A DNA stretch of 7,080 nt from Verrucomicrobiota bacterium (lineage in GTDB: Bacteria > Verrucomicrobiota > Verrucomicrobiia > Chthoniobacterales > UBA10450): positions 5,851 through 12,930 of the forward strand of contig QHNF01000043.1 of the NCBI GenBank assembly GCA_003218345.1. Reading direction: 5' to 3'. Below are positions 4,723 to 7,080 of the stretch, piece by piece. The notes under the pieces are model-generated. The model saw nothing but the letters and a program-made list of their open reading frames with translations, ran no database searches and was not told the DNA's origin. The translations under genes were made by a program, and so were the position numbers. Every line of letters begins with the position of its first letter. Position 1 is the first letter of the stretch.

Positions 4723-6084
4723 TTACTCATTGTTCAGGGCCGTTTGCGGTGCAGCCTTGCTCATTTCAAGCTGAGCGCTCACTTTCTGTAAACCCGCAGT
4801 AAGCGCCTCAATTTGCTTTTGCAGACGCACAATTGTCGCTCCCTGCTCCTCCACTGTGCGATGCTCTTTGAGAAACTCGTTGAGTAACATCGCGTTTACT
4901 GCTTCATAGCGCACAGAACTGACTTTTCCCTCCTCGTCGCGAACTACTAGATCGGGATTCACCTTCTCGACATCCTCAGCCACCAGGCCAAATTGCGGAG
5001 TCCGCTCCGCATCAATTTCTTTTTTGTAGCGAAACGTGACCGGTTTCAGCGACAGGATCGCTTCGCTCGCTTTGTCCATTGGTCTAATGGCTTCTTTAAA
5101 GCGGACGGACGAAGTCAGAGTGCCGAGCTGACCATTCGGGCCGATGACTACGGGTATTCCGTTCGCAACCGTGACTCCCCGAATACCAGCAATAAAAATG
5201 GCCGTCTGCACACCGCGGGTGCCGATACGGATCTGGCCAGATTCACCCGCAACCCCTTGATTGCCGATATCAATGTTGTTATCGCCCGTCGTAAGATTTA
5301 AACCGGCATCGACGCCAAGCGCGTTGTTGCGGCTGCCCGTCGTGTTGTTGGAGAGCGCGCCGCCACCGTTTGCCGTGTTGCCGTTGCCGGTCACATTGCC
5401 TAAGAGCGCAGACGCACCCGTGGCCGTGTTGTTGTTGCCGGTAGAGGGACTACACTCGCCACCGGCACAGCCAAACAGCGCTCCGAAGCCAGTGGCCGTG
5501 TTGTTATTACCGGTTGTGTTGAAAAAGAGAGCTGTGCCTCCGCTGGCCGTGTTGTTGATGCCGCTTCTATTGTTAGCGAGCGCAAGATCCCCATTGGCCG
5601 TGTTGTTGTCGCCGCTGGTATTACTTCCGAGCGCAATGCCCCCGGTGGCCGTGTTGTTATCGCCGGTCGTATTCAAACTCATCGCAAAATTCCCAGTGGC
5701 CGTGTTGTTGATGCCAATTGTGTTGAAAAAGAGCGCACTATCACCGGTCGCCGTGTTGAGGCCGCCGGTTGTGTTGTGAAAGAGCGCCAAACGCCCGGTG
5801 GCCGTGTTGTCGCTGCCGGTTCTGTTGTTACGAAGCGCCGAACTCCCGATGGCCGTGTTGGCGGAGCCGAATGTGTTGTTAAAGAGCGCTTGAAAACCAA
5901 TGGCCGTGTTGTCCAAGCCGGTACTGAGGCTGAAAAGCGCATCTTGACCCTCCGCCGTGTTATTGTTCGGGTACCCGCCGTCCGGCGGTGGATCAACGCC
6001 CAATACCGTGGCGGAAAGCGCAAAGCCGGTGAGCGAGACTACAAATATGGCAATTAGTTTTTCAAGTTGAATCATCGGATTCAT
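4723..6084 (-). CDS. Secreted YadA-head-like repeat protein with Peptidase_S74 chaperone domain
   Basis: The product is 453 aa. It has a signal peptide (residues 1 to about 25-29, hydrophobic core LIAIFVVSLTGFALSA), then head repeats from 42 to about 269 with a 17-residue period of the form NTAxGxxALxxNTTGxN. A link region (270-322) is followed by a Peptidase_S74 (endosialidase-type intramolecular chaperone) domain from about 325 to 405, containing SSVRFK with S325 and K330 at the spacing of the self-cleaving Ser-Lys pair, and FGLVAEDVEKVNPDLV. A predicted coiled coil (about 404-440) ends it. In phage fibres S74 drives trimerisation and then cuts itself off, so a trimeric surface fibre is likely here. 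ATG 6084 is preceded by AGAAGGGA at about 6 bp; the next Met (codon 4) would be too far away. It lies downstream of a beta-propeller gene on the same strand. No phage structural genes are near. Confidence 0.88.
   Translation of the reverse strand: MNPMIQLEKLIAIFVVSLTGFALSATVLGVDPPPDGGYPNNNTAEGQDALFSLSTGLDNTAIGFQALFNNTFGSANTAIGSSALRNNRTGSDNTATGRLALFHNTTGGLNTATGDSALFFNTIGINNTATGNFAMSLNTTGDNNTATGGIALGSNTSGDNNTANGDLALANNRSGINNTASGGTALFFNTTGNNNTATGFGALFGCAGGECSPSTGNNNTATGASALLGNVTGNGNTANGGGALSNNTTGSRNNALGVDAGLNLTTGDNNIDIGNQGVAGESGQIRIGTRGVQTAIFIAGIRGVTVANGIPVVIGPNGQLGTLTSSVRFKEAIRPMDKASEAILSLKPVTFRYKKEIDAERTPQFGLVAEDVEKVNPDLVVRDEEGKVSSVRYEAVNAMLLNEFLKEHRTVEEQGATIVRLQKQIEALTAGLQKVSAQLEMSKAAPQTALNNE
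5278..5961 (-). repeat. 51-bp tandem repeat array inside the head domain
   Basis: About 13 units of 51 bp encode the 17-residue head repeat; the phase-setting Asn residues are 59, 76, 93, 110, 127, 144, 161, 178, 195, 219, 236, 253 and 270. A partial first unit starts at residue 42. One unit (195-218) is 24 residues long because of a 7-residue insertion holding two cysteines (C206 and C211). Units keep the Asn-Thr-Ala core but differ elsewhere, so the array is not a fresh expansion. Confidence 0.85.
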
Positions 6085-6175
6085 GATTGTTCCCTTCTTT
6101 TTACCCGCTGTGTTGATTCTCTGGAATTGCGGGTCGGGAAGAGGCGAAGCTTATCAAAACCAGTCGGCGAGTAAC

Positions 6176-7080
6176 TTACTCGCCGCCGCCGTTACCAATG
6201 CCCCACCCCCACTGTCTCGCTGAGGTGAGATCCTCAATCGCCCAAACAGAATAGGAACCTGAACTGTTTACAACCACGTAGACACGTCCGCGAACGGAAT
6301 CTGCCACGATCCCCTGCGGCGTGTTTCCCGTCCCAAGAGAAAATGTCGCCACGAGCGGGCCTTGCACCTCCCGAAATATCCCCCGAACCTCAATCTTATT
6401 CGCAGCCGGGTTGAGCAAGTAGATGTGGCGCAGAGCATTATTGACTCCTATTTGGCTCCCCGGAGTATAGCTCAGTGGAACAGTTTTTGTTACGATGTGA
6501 TTTCCGGCATTGATGATTTGCAGGTTGTTTCCTGAAATGGCAAACAGTCTCGATTTGTGCGAATCAACCCCCATGACGGTGCCGAAACCGGTCGGTGTCA
6601 CGGCAAAACTTGTTGGATCCACCTGCTTGGAAACACCGCCAGACTCGACGTAGAGCTTCCCGTTAATTGGATTAACGATGATAGGCCCCATTGTACCCCC
6701 GGTCTCAATCGGCCCCGCAATCAAGGCGAATGTGTCGGCATTGAACACAAAGATTGGATCATTTCCTGCGCCACATTGCGCGCCTACCCAGATCCGCCGG
6801 AACAAGCCATCGAAGGCAGTTTCTCCGGGACAGAAGCCTACCGTATTGGCAGAAATTTGGGTATTCGTGCTGCCCGAATAGGTCAGCACTTGCCCACCGG
6901 TCAGATTCCCCGTCCAGAAATTGTCGTTCTTCAGGTCTACGTTCACGCCGTTGAGGTTGCTTATAGTCGTCAAAACGGTCAAAGTTGTCCCATCAATAAC
7001 CGTCAGAGTACCTCCTGAAGAAAAGCCAGCAGAAACGTAGACGCGATTTAGAACTCGATTAACTGCGACCTGGCCGGTTG
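6176..7080 (-). CDS. YVTN-type beta-propeller protein, 5' end outside the window
   Basis: About 300 residues are visible, and the frame stays open through the right edge. The TTG at 6982 is not a real start, because the propeller pattern continues upstream of it with NRVYVSAGFSSGGTLTVIDG. Repeats of about 40-50 residues follow the pattern (hydrophobic)-N/D-x-x-x-xRVYV...VID-x-x-T-x-x-V, for example PINGKLYVESGG, HKSRLFAISGNNLQIIN and SVRGRVYVVVNSSG. They indicate five to six visible blades of the YVTN/YncE kind. Such proteins are usually exported and act in binding or as surface layers; no enzyme motif is visible. The C-terminus is glycine-rich (GWGIGNGGGE). The gene ends 91 bp before the repeat-protein gene on the same strand, so cotranscription is possible. 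Confidence 0.82.
   Translation of the reverse strand, partial: TGQVAVNRVLNRVYVSAGFSSGGTLTVIDGTTLTVLTTISNLNGVNVDLKNDNFWTGNLTGGQVLTYSGSTNTQISANTVGFCPGETAFDGLFRRIWVGAQCGAGNDPIFVFNADTFALIAGPIETGGTMGPIIVNPINGKLYVESGGVSKQVDPTSFAVTPTGFGTVMGVDSHKSRLFAISGNNLQIINAGNHIVTKTVPLSYTPGSQIGVNNALRHIYLLNPAANKIEVRGIFREVQGPLVATFSLGTGNTPQGIVADSVRGRVYVVVNSSGSYSVWAIEDLTSARQWGWGIGNGGGE

Noticed and set aside
5261..5779. Long + strand frame rich in repeated LLLPV motifs
   Set aside because: It is the complement of the 51-bp repeat array; the repeat period keeps the opposite strand open. The minus-strand gene has a signal peptide, domains and a ribosome binding site.
6557..7018. 153-codon + strand frame at the right edge
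   Set aside because: It lies wholly opposite the beta-propeller gene, whose repeat pattern is clear, and has no recognisable features.

Overview
The window reads as a bacterial chromosome of moderately high GC. The mix of a Tat-exported ferritin-like protein, a YVTN-type beta-propeller and a secreted repeat protein with an S74 chaperone domain is common in soil Verrucomicrobia (Chthoniobacterales-like) and their relatives. That placement is inference from gene content; the window holds no rRNA or marker gene.

Positions 1-883 contain no convincing protein gene. They hold the first half of a tRNA-Lys(CUU) gene that stops being tRNA-like just after the anticodon (127-165), then a stretch able to fold into a multibranched RNA (164-275), several short direct and inverted repeats, and a segment ending like the 3' end of a tRNA or tmRNA (604-667). 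A ferritin-like gene follows (884-1996, + strand). It is closed 22 bp later by another tRNA 3' half, whose readable anticodon is CCG (2019-2058). A short helical protein of possible phage or plasmid type comes next (2210-2437, +). This left third looks like a scarred integration zone in which tRNA-type attachment sites have been cut repeatedly. No integrase or transposase gene is visible.

Positions 2515-4343 (- strand) hold two genes in operon layout: a PLP-dependent serine/threonine dehydratase-like enzyme, then 20 bp later an arginase-family protein with several altered active-site positions. Together they suggest catabolism of an amino acid or guanidino/amidino compound with release of ammonia; the substrate cannot be read from the sequence. 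The 379 bp upstream of this pair (4344-4722) contain no secure gene.

Positions 4723-7080 (- strand) encode two surface or exported proteins. One has a signal peptide, about 13 repeats of 17 residues of the YadA/Hep_Hag head type, a Peptidase_S74 intramolecular chaperone domain with its Ser-Lys pair, and a coiled coil. The other, upstream of it, is a beta-propeller that runs off the right edge of the window.
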